Source: TMP-86 sp044226865 (lineage in GTDB: Bacteria > Pseudomonadota > Gammaproteobacteria > Steroidobacterales > Steroidobacteraceae). From it: 64,000 nucleotides of DNA. The stretch is from NCBI GenBank assembly GCA_044226865.1, contig JBGAGE010000002.1, positions 434,001 through 498,000 on the forward strand, read 5' to 3'. Of the stretch, positions 26,263 through 34,790 are shown piece by piece; position 1 is the stretch's first letter, and each line of letters starts with the position of its first letter. The notes below the pieces were generated by a model, which had not been told where the DNA came from, did not search any database, and worked only from the letters and a program-made list of their open reading frames with translations. The translations under genes and the position numbers were made by a program.

Positions 26263-27357
26263 TCAAAGGGAAATCAGCGCCTTGCCGTGGCGCACGAAGG
26301 GGGGTGTGACGACGCGCGCCGCCTGGCGCACGCCGCGGATGTCGACCTCGACACTCGCCTCGGCGCCGGCCGGCACGCGTGCCAGCGCGATCGAGCGATT
26401 CAGCGTGGGCGCGAATCCGCCGCTGGTGATCTCGCCCGCACCCGCGCTGGTGTGCACGGCCTGATGCGCGCGCAACACGCCGCGGCCCTCGAGCAGCAGG
26501 CCCACCTGCCGCGCATGCGCGCCGCCGCGCAATGCCTGCAGCGCGCTGCGCCCGAGGAAGTCGCGCTCGGGCGGATCGAAGGCGACCGTCCAGGCGAGAC
26601 CCGACTCCAGCGGATGATGAGACTCGTCCATGTCGTTGCCGTACAGGTTCATGCCGGCCTCCAGGCGCAGCGTGTCGCGCGCGCCCAGTCCGGCAGCTGC
26701 GATGCCCAGCGCGCGCAGTTGCCGCCATGCGTTCACCACCTCGGTCGCCGGAACCAGCAGCTCGAATCCGTCCTCGCCGGTGTAGCCGGTGCGCGCCACG
26801 AACCAATCACCGAAAGCGGCGCCGCTGAACACCGGCAGAGCCAATGCCGCCTCGCGTTGCGCCACAGGCAGGAGCTGGACCGCGAGCTGCCGCGCCTCTC
26901 GGCCCTGCACGGCGAGAATGGCGAGATCGGTGCGCTCGGTGATCCGCGGCGCGCCACCGGGTTCCTGCGCGGCCTGCGCCCGGATCCACGCAAGATCCTT
27001 GTCGCGCGTGCCCGCGTTCACCACCAGACGGAAATCAGCGCCGCCGAGCCAATAGACGATGAGATCATCGATGACGTTGCCGTGCGCATTGAGCATGCAG
27101 GAATACAGCGCCTTGCCGGGGCGCACGAGCCTGCCCACGTCATTCGCGAGCAGGCGTCGCAGGAACGGCGCGGCCGTCGTCCCCGAGATGTCGATGACGC
27201 ACATGTGCGAGACATCGAACACGCCTGCGGCGCGGCGCACGGAGTGATGCTCCTCGATCTGCGAGCCGTAGTGGAGCGGCATGTCGAAACCGCCGAAATC
27301 GACGATCCGGGCATGTTCTGCCACATGCGTATCGAAAAGCGGTGTTCGTTTGCCCAT
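26263..27357 (-). CDS. gcvT: Aminomethyltransferase (glycine cleavage T protein)
   Basis: The enzyme moves the methylene group from aminomethyl-GcvH to tetrahydrofolate and releases ammonia. It has 364 residues from ATG 27357, which has GAGGG just upstream. Landmarks are FDMPLHYGSQIEEHHSVRRAAGVFDVSHM, the folate-binding GYTGEDGFELLVP and LRLEAGMNLYGNDMDE. It is the first gene of gcvT-gcvH-gcvPA-gcvPB and lies directly under a glycine riboswitch. Confidence 0.96.
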   Translation of the reverse strand: MGKRTPLFDTHVAEHARIVDFGGFDMPLHYGSQIEEHHSVRRAAGVFDVSHMCVIDISGTTAAPFLRRLLANDVGRLVRPGKALYSCMLNAHGNVIDDLIVYWLGGADFRLVVNAGTRDKDLAWIRAQAAQEPGGAPRITERTDLAILAVQGREARQLAVQLLPVAQREAALALPVFSGAAFGDWFVARTGYTGEDGFELLVPATEVVNAWRQLRALGIAAAGLGARDTLRLEAGMNLYGNDMDESHHPLESGLAWTVAFDPPERDFLGRSALQALRGGAHARQVGLLLEGRGVLRAHQAVHTSAGAGEITSGGFAPTLNRSIALARVPAGAEASVEVDIRGVRQAARVVTPPFVRHGKALISL

Positions 27358-27402
27358 GCACCCTCGACGATCATAAGGACCAGCAACAGGTTTGACCTGC
27401 CA

Positions 27403-27598
27403 CCCCTCTGTCCTTACAACCTGAGAGATACGGTGATCGGCTGACTGCCGCTCACCTTCCCCTTCGGTGGGTCCGCCACGAGCGGACCGCTCTCCAGAGA
27501 TCGCCAGATGCTGCCGTTCTTTTGCCTGAGCGTTTGTCGGGCGTTTGCGCCTTCGGCGGCCTTCTCTTCCGAAGGCTCTCTCCGCACAGCTCTCGTTG
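27403..27598 (-). promoter_or_regulatory. Tandem glycine riboswitch
   Basis: Read on minus, two consecutive glycine aptamers lie in the gcvT leader. The first (about 27598-27508) has GCGGAGAGAGCC, GCCGAAGGCGCAA and GCTCAGGCAAAAGAACGGC. The second (about 27502-27403) has TCTGGAGAGCGG, ACCGAAGGGGAAGG and CTCTCAGG, then AAGGACAGAGGGG. These are the conserved cores of the gcvT motif. A short hairpin (CAGGT-CAA-ACCTG) then precedes the gcvT ribosome-binding site and may be the expression platform. Glycine binding should turn the operon on. Confidence 0.93.
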
Positions 27599-27635
27599 CG
27601 ATGGAAGACATCATACCTCAAATTCTGCGTTCGCG

Positions 27636-27755
27636 ACCGGAAAGACTGTTCCTACGTTTCGCAGGTGCTGGCGGGAGTGTGGGGACGGGCGAACCCAGGG
27701 CTCTCCCCTCCGCACACTCCCGCCAGCACTTCACACGTAGGTGGTGCTTCCGGCC
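27636..27755. repeat. Long imperfect palindrome A1
   Basis: A 17-base perfect arm at 27665-27681 pairs with 27713-27729. The stem extends outward in blocks (CCTACGT 27651-27657 with ACGTAGG 27735-27741; CCGGAA with TTCCGG), giving a hairpin of about 120 nt. It contains the family core GCTGGCGGGAG. It lies just upstream of the glycine riboswitch on minus. No gene is evident here. Confidence 0.8.
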
Positions 27756-27790
27756 ACGAACGAAGACAAAGAGGCAATGCGAGCTTTCCC

Positions 27791-27862
27791 TCGACTGGTT
27801 GGAGTTTTTCGGAAAACTTCGCCACCACGCGCAGGTGCCTCCTTCACTCCACCAGACATCGA
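27791..27862. repeat. Shorter imperfect palindrome A2
   Basis: TCGACTGGTTGGAGT at 27791-27805 pairs imperfectly with ACTCCACCAG at about 27846-27855 and the bases following it. An inner GTTTTTCGGAAAAC hairpin lies in between. It is weaker than its neighbours A1 and A3, and it is less clear that it belongs to the same family. Confidence 0.5.
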
Positions 27863-27934
27863 CGACTCTGCATCTCGAACGCGACGGCGCTCATTCTCCT
27901 TCTTTTCTCGCACTTCTGCGCTGACCGAGCTCAC

Positions 27935-28135
27935 TGTCGCTGCTGTGTCTGGCGGGGGAAAGTCCCTTCGCGGCGTGTGAGCGCGTCCGTTCCGGCGCGC
28001 CGGCCGCGCTGATCGCAAGGTGGGACTCTTGAATTGAGCGAACAGTGCGATAGCGGCCAACCGCCCCGGAGCGGTGCCTTGCACGCGCGCCCACGACGCG
28101 AAGGGACTTTCCCCCGCCAGACGCAGCAGCGCCGC
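27935..28135. repeat. Long palindrome A3 with perfect 26-base arms
   Basis: Positions 27947-27972 are the exact reverse complement of 28097-28122; the left arm begins GTCTGGCGGGGGAAAG. The stem extends outward (GCTGCTG 27939-27945 region with CAGCAGC near 28124-28130) and inward through GCGTGTGAGCGCG, for a total of about 200 nt. It ends 24 bases before the yqhA stop codon at 28159. The rest of the gap 27605-28158 holds only these palindromes and no convincing gene. Confidence 0.85.
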
Positions 28136-28158
28136 CGTGCAGCACGTCCGAACCGCAG

Positions 28159-28686
28159 CTAATGCGCCGACCGAGTCTGAGAAGAAATCCGATCCGTCCA
28201 AGCCATCATGAATGCAGAAAGCACGAAAGTAAGATGAATGGCCACCTGCGCCCCGATCACCGGCATGGTCTTGTTCTCCGCATTGATGAAAGTCTGCAGC
28301 AGGTGGATCGAGGAGATGCCGATCAGGGCGGTGGCGAGCTTCACCTTCAACACGCCGGCGTTCACGTGCGACAGCCATTCCGGCTCGTCCGGGTGCGACT
28401 GGAGGTTCAGGCGCGACACGAAGGTCTCGTAGCCGCCGACGATGACCATGATGAGGAGGTTGGCGATCATCACCACGTCGATGAGGCCCAGCACGATGAG
28501 CATGAGCTCGTTCTCGTTCAAGGACGGCGCGCTGGTGACCAGGTGCCACAGCTCCAGCATGAACTGGTACACGTACACGCCCTGCGCGACGATCAGGCCC
28601 ACGTACAAGGGCGCCTGCAGCCAGCGGCTCATGAAGATCACGCTGCCGAGCGCGTTGCGCGATGCGGTGTGGGCGGTTTCGTTCAT
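28159..28686 (-). CDS. YqhA/UPF0114 (TIGR00645) membrane protein
   Basis: A 175-residue inner-membrane protein with about four helices: residues 20-45 SRWLQAPLYVGLIVAQGVYVY, 65-90 LMLIVLGLIDVVMIANLLIMV, one near 115-140, and one near 145-165. The GGYETFVSRL block and the polar HPDEPEWLSHVN loop are typical of the family. The function is not known. ATG 28686 is four bases past the stop of the SUI1 gene (28691), so the pair is probably co-transcribed. Confidence 0.9.
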   Translation of the reverse strand: MNETAHTASRNALGSVIFMSRWLQAPLYVGLIVAQGVYVYQFMLELWHLVTSAPSLNENELMLIVLGLIDVVMIANLLIMVIVGGYETFVSRLNLQSHPDEPEWLSHVNAGVLKVKLATALIGISSIHLLQTFINAENKTMPVIGAQVAIHLTFVLSAFMMAWTDRISSQTRSAH

Positions 28687-28690
28687 GCCA

Positions 28691-29047
28691 TCAACCTCCT
28701 GATTTCTTCGACTCGATTCCCAGCTTTGCCAGGGCCGCGACGATCGCGTCGCGGTGATCGCCCTGGATCTCGATGACGCCGTCGCGCACCGTGCCCCCGG
28801 ACCCGCATTGCTTCTTGAGCGTCTTGGCCAGGGTGTCGATCTCCGCCGCCGGCAGCGCAAGCCCGGTGATGACGGTGACCCCCTTGCCCGCCCTGCCCTG
28901 GGTCTGGCGCCCGACGCGCACCGGCCCGGCCTTTGCCACGCCGGGGGCCCCCTTGGGACAGGCGCAGCTCTTCACCGGCCGCCGGCAGTTGGGGCATAGT
29001 TGGCCCAGCGCCGTGGAATAGACGATACGCGAGTCCTTGAAAGCCAT
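28691..29047 (-). CDS. yciH: SUI1/eIF1-like translation factor (YciH)
   Basis: A 118-residue protein. An N-terminal zinc-ribbon-like patch (CPNCRRPVKSCAC) precedes a SUI1 domain (about 45-115; GKGVTVITGL, KTLKKQCGSGGTVRDGVIEIQGDHRD). YciH can influence start-codon selection in vitro and mimics eIF1. That is relevant here because many genes in this window start with GTG or TTG or seem leaderless. It is divergent from ispG across 57 bases. Confidence 0.92.
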   Translation of the reverse strand: MAFKDSRIVYSTALGQLCPNCRRPVKSCACPKGAPGVAKAGPVRVGRQTQGRAGKGVTVITGLALPAAEIDTLAKTLKKQCGSGGTVRDGVIEIQGDHRDAIVAALAKLGIESKKSGG

Positions 29048-29104
29048 GGGCGTTAGAATGCCATCCCGGTCAAAAGTTTTGCGATGAGGCGATGATACAA
29101 AGCA

Positions 29105-30325
29105 ATGGCCATGCGTCGTAAGTCCGCCCAGGTCAAAGTCGGCAGCGTGCGCATCGGCGGCGGCGCACCCATCGTGGTGCAATCCATGACCAATACCGAC
29201 ACGGGCGACGTGCAAGGCACGGTCGCGCAGGTGCAGTCCCTGGCGCGTGCGGGTTCGGAGCTGGTGCGGGTCACCGTCAACGACGATGCGGCGGCAGCCG
29301 CGGTTCCGCACATCCGCGACCGGCTGGATGCACTCGGCGTCTCGGTGCCGCTGGTCGGCGATTTTCATTTCAACGGCCACAAGCTGCTGAAGGACCATCC
29401 CGCCTGTGCGCAGGCCCTGGGCAAGCTGCGCATCAACCCCGGCAACGTCGGGCGCGGCAGCAAGCGCGATCCGCAGTTCGCCGAGATGATCGAAGTGGCC
29501 TGCCGGCACGACCGGCCGGTGCGCATCGGCGTGAACTGGGGAAGCCTGGACCAGGACCTGCTGACCCGATTGATGGACGAGAACTCGCGCGCCGCCGAGC
29601 CCAAGACCGCCTTGGACGTCATGCGCGAAGCCATCGTGGTGTCCGCGCTGGAGAGCGCGCACCGCGCGGAAGGATTGGGCCTGCGCCACGACCAGATCGT
29701 GATCAGCGCCAAGGTCAGCGGCGTGCAGGATCTCATTGCCGTGTACCGCAACCTCGCGGCGCGCTGCGACCATCCCTTGCACCTGGGCCTGACCGAGGCG
29801 GGCATGGGCAGCAAAGGCATCGTCGCCTCCACGGCCGCCATGAGCGTGCTGCTGCAGGAAGGCATCGGCGACACCATCCGCGTCTCGCTCACACCGGAGC
29901 CCCACGGCGATCGCACCCAGGAGGTGATCGTGGCGCAGGAGATCCTCCAGACCATGGGCCTGCGCGCTTTCACGCCCATGGTGATCGCCTGCCCCGGCTG
30001 CGGCCGCACCACCAGCACGTATTTCCAGGAACTGGCGCAGAAGATCCAGGGTTACCTGCGCCAGCGCATGCCCGAGTGGCGGCGGCAGCGCGCGGGGGTG
30101 GAGGAAATGACGGTGGCGGTGATGGGCTGCGTGGTCAATGGCCCCGGGGAGAGCAAGCACGCCAATGTGGGCATCAGCCTTCCCGGTACGGGCGAACGGC
30201 CGGTGGCGCCGGTGTACGAGGACGGCGAGAAGACCGTCACGCTCAAGGGCGAGCGCATCGCCGAGGAATTCCAGGAACTGGTGGAACGCTACGTGGAACG
30301 GACCTATCGAGAGAAGTCGCCATGA
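29105..30325 (+). CDS. ispG: 4-hydroxy-3-methylbut-2-enyl diphosphate synthase
   Basis: An iron-sulfur enzyme of the MEP isoprenoid pathway that reduces MEcPP to HMBPP. It has 406 residues: an N-terminal TIM barrel (PIVVQSMTNTDTGD, FHFNGH) and a C-terminal domain with the cluster cysteines CPGCGRTT (about 300) and GCVVNGPGE (about 342). Its end overlaps phhB as ATGA. A GATACAA element 5-11 bases before the ATG suggests another transcript that begins close to the start codon. Confidence 0.96.
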   Translation: MAMRRKSAQVKVGSVRIGGGAPIVVQSMTNTDTGDVQGTVAQVQSLARAGSELVRVTVNDDAAAAAVPHIRDRLDALGVSVPLVGDFHFNGHKLLKDHPACAQALGKLRINPGNVGRGSKRDPQFAEMIEVACRHDRPVRIGVNWGSLDQDLLTRLMDENSRAAEPKTALDVMREAIVVSALESAHRAEGLGLRHDQIVISAKVSGVQDLIAVYRNLAARCDHPLHLGLTEAGMGSKGIVASTAAMSVLLQEGIGDTIRVSLTPEPHGDRTQEVIVAQEILQTMGLRAFTPMVIACPGCGRTTSTYFQELAQKIQGYLRQRMPEWRRQRAGVEEMTVAVMGCVVNGPGESKHANVGISLPGTGERPVAPVYEDGEKTVTLKGERIAEEFQELVERYVERTYREKSP

Positions 30326-30657
30326 GCGAGGCGCCGTTGAATGAACGCAAGTGCGTGCCCTGCGAGGGGGGCGTGGCGCCGCTGAACCGTGAGGTGGCCG
30401 CCCGGCTCCTGACCCAACTCAACCCGGCGTGGACGCTGTCGGAGGACGCAAGCTCCTTGAAGCGAGCCTGGAAGTTCCGCGACTTCTTCCGCACCATGAG
30501 CTTCGTCAATGCCGTGGCGCATGTTGCGAACCTCGAGGACCATCATCCGGACCTGCAGGTCGGCTACGACTATTGCCGCGTGCTGTACACCACGCATGCC
30601 ATCGGCGGCCTGTCGGAAAACGACTTCATCTGTGCCGCCAAGATCGACGCGCTGTGA
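30322..30657 (+). CDS. phhB: Pterin-4a-carbinolamine dehydratase
   Basis: The enzyme recycles the oxidised pterin cofactor of aromatic amino acid hydroxylases. It has 111 residues. The active-site signature is seen as EDHHPDLQVGYDYCRVLYTTHAIGGLSENDF. The N-terminal 25 residues (MSEAPLNERKCVPCEGG) are the usual bacterial leader. It is coupled to ispG upstream and to the GFA gene downstream (GTGA). No phenylalanine hydroxylase gene is in the window. Confidence 0.93.
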   Translation: MSEAPLNERKCVPCEGGVAPLNREVAARLLTQLNPAWTLSEDASSLKRAWKFRDFFRTMSFVNAVAHVANLEDHHPDLQVGYDYCRVLYTTHAIGGLSENDFICAAKIDAL

Positions 30658-31052
30658 CGGACGCCGCGCTCGTCACCCATCAGGGCGGCTGCCATTGCGG
30701 GCGCGTGCGCTATCGCGTGCAGGCGCCGGCGCAACTGCAGGTGAGCGAGTGCAACTGCTCCATGTGCAGCAAGAGCGGCTACCTGCACCTGATCGTGGCG
30801 GCGAGGCAATTCGAGTTGCTGGCGGGAGAAGCCGATCTCACCACCTACACCTTCAATACCGGGACCGCCCGGCATCGCTTCTGCCGGGTGTGCGGCGTGA
30901 AGTCCTTCTACGTGCCGCGCTCGCATCCCGACGGCTTCAGCGTCAACGCCCGCTGCCTGGATGAGGGCACCGTCACCGGCATGAGCATCACGCCCATCGA
31001 TGGGCGTCATTGGGAACGACAGTTTCCACAAGGCCGCGGCCAATTCGATTGA
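30654..31052 (+). CDS. GFA-domain zinc protein (Gfa/CENP-V family)
   Basis: A 132-residue protein from GTG 30654. Zinc-binding cysteines are arranged as GGCHCGRVRY (15-20), CNCSMCSKSGY (about 37-42) and HRFCRVCGVKSFY (about 83-86), the pattern of the glutathione-dependent formaldehyde-activating/CENP-V fold. Most members are of unknown activity, and the formaldehyde role holds for few. It ends the ispG-phhB-GFA overlap chain. Confidence 0.88.
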   Translation: MTDAALVTHQGGCHCGRVRYRVQAPAQLQVSECNCSMCSKSGYLHLIVAARQFELLAGEADLTTYTFNTGTARHRFCRVCGVKSFYVPRSHPDGFSVNARCLDEGTVTGMSITPIDGRHWERQFPQGRGQFD

Positions 31053-31069
31053 GCGCGGGCTCCCGCTGA

Positions 31070-32260
31070 TCAGTCGCCGAGCGCGGCGCGTGCAAACAGG
31101 GCCTTCAGCGGAGGCAGCCGGCCCACGGCGCGCAGGCCGGCGGAGCGCATGCGCTTGAGCAGCGGGTCGTCATTGGAGAACAGTCGGTTCAGGCCATCGA
31201 AGGCCGCACCCGCCAGCAGGTTGTCGGCCTTGCGCTCACGTTCGTAGCGGCGCAGCACCGCCAGTTCACCCAGGCTTCCCGCGGGCGCCGCGGCGAGCAC
31301 CTGCACCAGTGCGGCGGCATCGCGCAGGCCCAGGTTGAGCCCCTGCCCGGCGAGGGGATGCACCGCATGCGCCGCATCGCCCAGCAGCGCCAGGCGCGGC
31401 CGGACGTATTCATCGGCGTATCGCAGCTGCAACGGGAAACTGGCGCGCGCGGCGGCGAGTTCGCAAGCTCCCAGCACCCCGGCCGAGGCCTGCAGCAGTG
31501 CCGCCTCGAACGCCGCGCCGTCAACCTCGCACAACTGCAGGGCGCGCGGCGCCGGCAGGCTCCACACGATGGAACAGCGCTGCGCATCGATGGGCAGCAA
31601 CGCCAGCGGCCCATCGGGAAGAAAACGTTGCCAGGCGGTGTTGCGATGCGGCTGCGCGGTGCGCACATGCGTCACCAACCCATGCTGGTGATAGGCATGA
31701 CCCTGCGCACCAATGCCCGCCAGGGCACGCAGCGCGGAGTTCGCGCCATCCGCGCCGATCACCAGGCCCGCCCGCAGGCGGCGCGCATCGGCGAGCTGCA
31801 CCCGCGCCCCGCCGGCATCGACATTCAAGCCCGTGATGCGTGCCTGGATGAAGGCCACGCCGGCGCGACGCGCCGCTTCCAGTGCCGCCCATTGCAGCGC
31901 CGGTCCCTCGACGATGTGGCCGAGGTCGGGCTCATTCAGCTCGGCGGCATCGAAGCGCAGCGCCGCCGGCGAGTCCGGCGCATCGGCGGCATCCCACACG
32001 CACATGCGCTCGTACGGGCGGCGGCGCGCGGCGGGAATGGCCTGCCAGGCGCCCGTGGCCTGCAGCAGGTGCTGCGAGGCGCGGCCCAACGCGAACACGC
32101 GCAGATCCCAGTCGGACGCGGCGGCTGGCTGCGGTGCGAAGCCTTCAGCCAGCAGCGCGATGCGCGGCGCGGGCGCGACGCCGCGCACGCACAGCGCCGC
32201 GGCCACGCTGGCGCCGGCCACCCCGGCGCCAGCGATGAGGATGTCGAAATCCTGGCTCAT
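31070..32260 (-). CDS. UbiH/UbiF/VisC-family FAD hydroxylase
   Basis: A 396-residue flavoprotein monooxygenase of ubiquinone ring hydroxylation. It has a dinucleotide fold (FDILIAGAGVAGASVAAAL, residues 5-23), the DG motif GLVIGADGANSALR, and the FAD motif LALLGDAAHAVHPLAGQGLNLGLRDAA (about 280). Because another UbiH-like gene overlaps it upstream (ATGA), this one is probably the UbiI/VisC-type C5 hydroxylase or UbiF. The exact ring position cannot be read from sequence. Confidence 0.88.
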   Translation of the reverse strand: MSQDFDILIAGAGVAGASVAAALCVRGVAPAPRIALLAEGFAPQPAAASDWDLRVFALGRASQHLLQATGAWQAIPAARRRPYERMCVWDAADAPDSPAALRFDAAELNEPDLGHIVEGPALQWAALEAARRAGVAFIQARITGLNVDAGGARVQLADARRLRAGLVIGADGANSALRALAGIGAQGHAYHQHGLVTHVRTAQPHRNTAWQRFLPDGPLALLPIDAQRCSIVWSLPAPRALQLCEVDGAAFEAALLQASAGVLGACELAAARASFPLQLRYADEYVRPRLALLGDAAHAVHPLAGQGLNLGLRDAAALVQVLAAAPAGSLGELAVLRRYERERKADNLLAGAAFDGLNRLFSNDDPLLKRMRSAGLRAVGRLPPLKALFARAALGD

Positions 32261-33471
32261 GTCAGCGGCACTCCGCGCGCCAGGCGCGAGGCACGCGCCG
32301 TACCCGAAGCCAGGCGCGACAACGCCGACTTGGCCGGCGGCAGCAGGTCGAAGGCGAGAAGCCCCGCGTTACGCAGCATCCCCACTCCGGCCATGGGGTT
32401 GCTGAACAGGCGCACCAGCGAATCGGTGAACCCGATGATGCCGCGCCGGTCCTGTGCGCGCCACGCGGCATACTCCGACAGCAAGTTGGCATCGCCGGCA
32501 TCCGCAGGCCCGGCCGCCAGCAATTCCGCGAGGCAGGCCGCATCGCGCAGCCCGAGATTGAAGCCCATGCCCGCCACCGGGTGCAGGCTCTGCGCCGCGT
32601 TGCCCATGATGATGCAGCGGGGCGCGGTGAGCGCCGCGGACTGCGTCAAGGCGAGCGGATAGGCCGAGCGCCTGCCCGCCTGCAGGAAACGCCCGAGGCG
32701 AAAGCCGAAACGCGACTGCAGTTCGGCCAGGTATTGCGCATCGTCCCACTGCAGCGCATCGCGCGCCCGCTCGGAGGACAAGGTCAGCACCGCCGTGCAG
32801 CGGCCATCGGACATGGGCAACAGGGCCAGCGGCCCTTCATTGGTGAAGCGCTCGTAGGCGGTGAAGCCATGGAACTGCTGCGCGAGCACGGTGGTGATCA
32901 GCGCGGTCTGGGCGTAATCGCTGACGTCCCATTCGATGCCGAATGCCTGCCGCACCGAGGAATGGGCGCCATCGGCGGCCACCACCAGGCGTGCCTGCAG
33001 CATCGACTCCGTGCCGGAGGCATCGGTCACCCGCAGCGTCACCGCCTGCTCCGAGCGTTCCGCCACGCTCACCCGCGCCGGACAATGCACCTGCAGGTTG
33101 GCCTGGGCGGCGATCGAGGCCCACAACGCACGCCCCAGCACGCGATTGGGCATGACGTAGCCCAGCGCCGGCAGCCCCTGCTCGCTCGCCTCGATGCGCG
33201 CGAAGCCGAAGCGGCCGCGGTCGGAAATGTGGATGCGGGCGATGGCGGTGGCCTGGGAGGCGATGCCGTTCCAGACGCCCACCGTCTCGAACACCCGCCG
33301 CGAGGCATTGGACAAGGCCGTGGTGCGCTCATCGAAGCTTGGCTGGTCCGCCGCATCGTGCGCCACCGCCTCGATCAACGCGACGCGCAAGGGGAGCGGG
33401 GCGAGCGCCACCGCGAGGCTGGCGCCCACCATGCCGCCGCCGATGATGGCCAAGTCGACCTGCCGGCTCAT
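32257..33471 (-). CDS. ubiH: 2-polyprenyl-6-methoxyphenol hydroxylase (UbiH)
   Basis: A 404-residue flavoprotein with VDLAIIGGGMVGASLAVALA at the N-terminus, RLVVAADGAHSSVRQA (DG motif), and CIIMGNAAQSLHPVAGMGFNLGLRDAACL. In the last motif the usual GDAAH is GNAAQ, as in E. coli UbiH. It lies between pepP and the second hydroxylase with ATGA overlaps on both sides, the conserved pepP-ubiH-ubiI order. The start ATG 33471 was chosen over a longer frame inside pepP. Confidence 0.91.
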   Translation of the reverse strand: MSRQVDLAIIGGGMVGASLAVALAPLPLRVALIEAVAHDAADQPSFDERTTALSNASRRVFETVGVWNGIASQATAIARIHISDRGRFGFARIEASEQGLPALGYVMPNRVLGRALWASIAAQANLQVHCPARVSVAERSEQAVTLRVTDASGTESMLQARLVVAADGAHSSVRQAFGIEWDVSDYAQTALITTVLAQQFHGFTAYERFTNEGPLALLPMSDGRCTAVLTLSSERARDALQWDDAQYLAELQSRFGFRLGRFLQAGRRSAYPLALTQSAALTAPRCIIMGNAAQSLHPVAGMGFNLGLRDAACLAELLAAGPADAGDANLLSEYAAWRAQDRRGIIGFTDSLVRLFSNPMAGVGMLRNAGLLAFDLLPPAKSALSRLASGTARASRLARGVPLT

Positions 33472-34772
33472 GCGGCGCTCATCCAGCGTTCGATCTCGTC
33501 CGGGTCCTTGACCAGCCCCGCTGACAAGACTTCCGGCGCACCGTTCGTGACCAGCACGTCGTCCTCGATGCGGATGCCGATGTTCCAGAAGGCGGCTGGC
33601 ACCTTCGCGCTGGGACGGATGTAGATGCCGGGCTCCACCGTCAGCGCCATGCCCGGCTCCAGCACGCGCCATTCACCGCCCACGCGGTAATCGCCCACGT
33701 CATGCACATCGAGGCCAAGCCAATGGCCGGTGCGGTGATCGAAGAAGCGCCGGTAGGCGCCTTCCTTGATGAGGCTGGGAAGCCGCCCCTTGAGCAGGCC
33801 CAGCTTGATCAGGCCCTGGGTGATGCAGCGGACGGCCGCCTCGTGCGGATCATTCCAATGATTGCCTGGGCGTACCTGCTCGATGGCGGCCTGCTGCGCG
33901 CTCAACACCACCTCGTAGACGGCGCGTTGCTCCGGGGTGAACCGGCCATTCACGGGGTAGGTGCGCGTGATGTCGGAGGCGTAGAAACGGAATTCGCAGC
34001 CGGCATCCACCAACAGCAGGTCGCCATCGGCGAGCCGCGCGTCGTTGTTGCGATAATGCATCACGCAGCCATTGGCGCCGCCGCCGACGATGGGCTGATA
34101 GGCGAGGTCGGCATTGTGGGAGCGGAACTCGTGCACGAGTTCGGCCATCACTTCATATTCCATGCGCCCCGGCCGAACGAAACGCATCGCACGCCGGTGC
34201 GCCGACATGGCGATGGCGGTGGAGCGGCGCAGGCTCGCCTGCTCGGCCCGGCTCTTGTACAGCCGCAAGTCGTCCAGCACGTGATCCAACGCGACGAATT
34301 CCTGCGGCACCCGCGCGCCGAGGCGCGAATGGTCGCGCAACCCGTTCGCCCAGGCCATTACCTTGGGATCGAAATCCGTGTGCACCCCCATGGAGTAATA
34401 AATACGCGCCCGGTCCTCCATCAGGCCCGGCAGGATCTCGTCGATGTCGGTGATGGGGAAGGCATCGTTGGCGCCAAATCGCTGCACCGCCCCTTCCGGC
34501 CCCGCGCGATCGCCATCCCAGGCCTCGCGCAGCGGATCGCGTTCGCGCACGAACAGCAGGTATTCGCCCTGCGGGCGGCCGGGCACCAGCACCGCCACTG
34601 CCTCGGGCTCGGTGAACCCGGTGACATAATAGAAATGGCTGTCCTGGCGGTAGGCGTGTTCGACGCTGCCGTTGCGCAGACGGATCGGGGCGGCGGGAAG
34701 GATGGCAATGGCGTCCTTGCCGATGATGCGCATCAGCTGTCGGCGCCGGCGGGCGAACTCATCGCTGCTCAT
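33468..34772 (-). CDS. pepP: Xaa-Pro aminopeptidase P
   Basis: This metallopeptidase removes N-terminal residues preceding proline. It has 434 residues. An N-terminal creatinase-like domain (1-170; FYYVTGFTEPEAVAVL) is followed by a pita-bread catalytic domain. The metal ligands are in LLVDAGCEFRFYASDITRTYPVNGRF (two aspartates), GHWLGLDVHDVGDY (His), and GMALTVEPGIYI and RIEDDVLVT (glutamates). Length matches E. coli PepP (441). Confidence 0.95.
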   Translation of the reverse strand: MSSDEFARRRRQLMRIIGKDAIAILPAAPIRLRNGSVEHAYRQDSHFYYVTGFTEPEAVAVLVPGRPQGEYLLFVRERDPLREAWDGDRAGPEGAVQRFGANDAFPITDIDEILPGLMEDRARIYYSMGVHTDFDPKVMAWANGLRDHSRLGARVPQEFVALDHVLDDLRLYKSRAEQASLRRSTAIAMSAHRRAMRFVRPGRMEYEVMAELVHEFRSHNADLAYQPIVGGGANGCVMHYRNNDARLADGDLLLVDAGCEFRFYASDITRTYPVNGRFTPEQRAVYEVVLSAQQAAIEQVRPGNHWNDPHEAAVRCITQGLIKLGLLKGRLPSLIKEGAYRRFFDHRTGHWLGLDVHDVGDYRVGGEWRVLEPGMALTVEPGIYIRPSAKVPAAFWNIGIRIEDDVLVTNGAPEVLSAGLVKDPDEIERWMSAA

Positions 34773-34790
34773 CGTTGAGGCGTTGGCCTT

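Noticed and set aside
27731..28549. A 272-codon minus-strand frame overlapping yqhA and the palindromes
   Set aside because: It is an out-of-frame read of yqhA continued through repeat A3; no domain is visible.
28691..30160. A 489-codon frame ending in the SUI1 factor
   Set aside because: The first 370 codons are antisense to ispG; the true start MAFKDS is at 29047.
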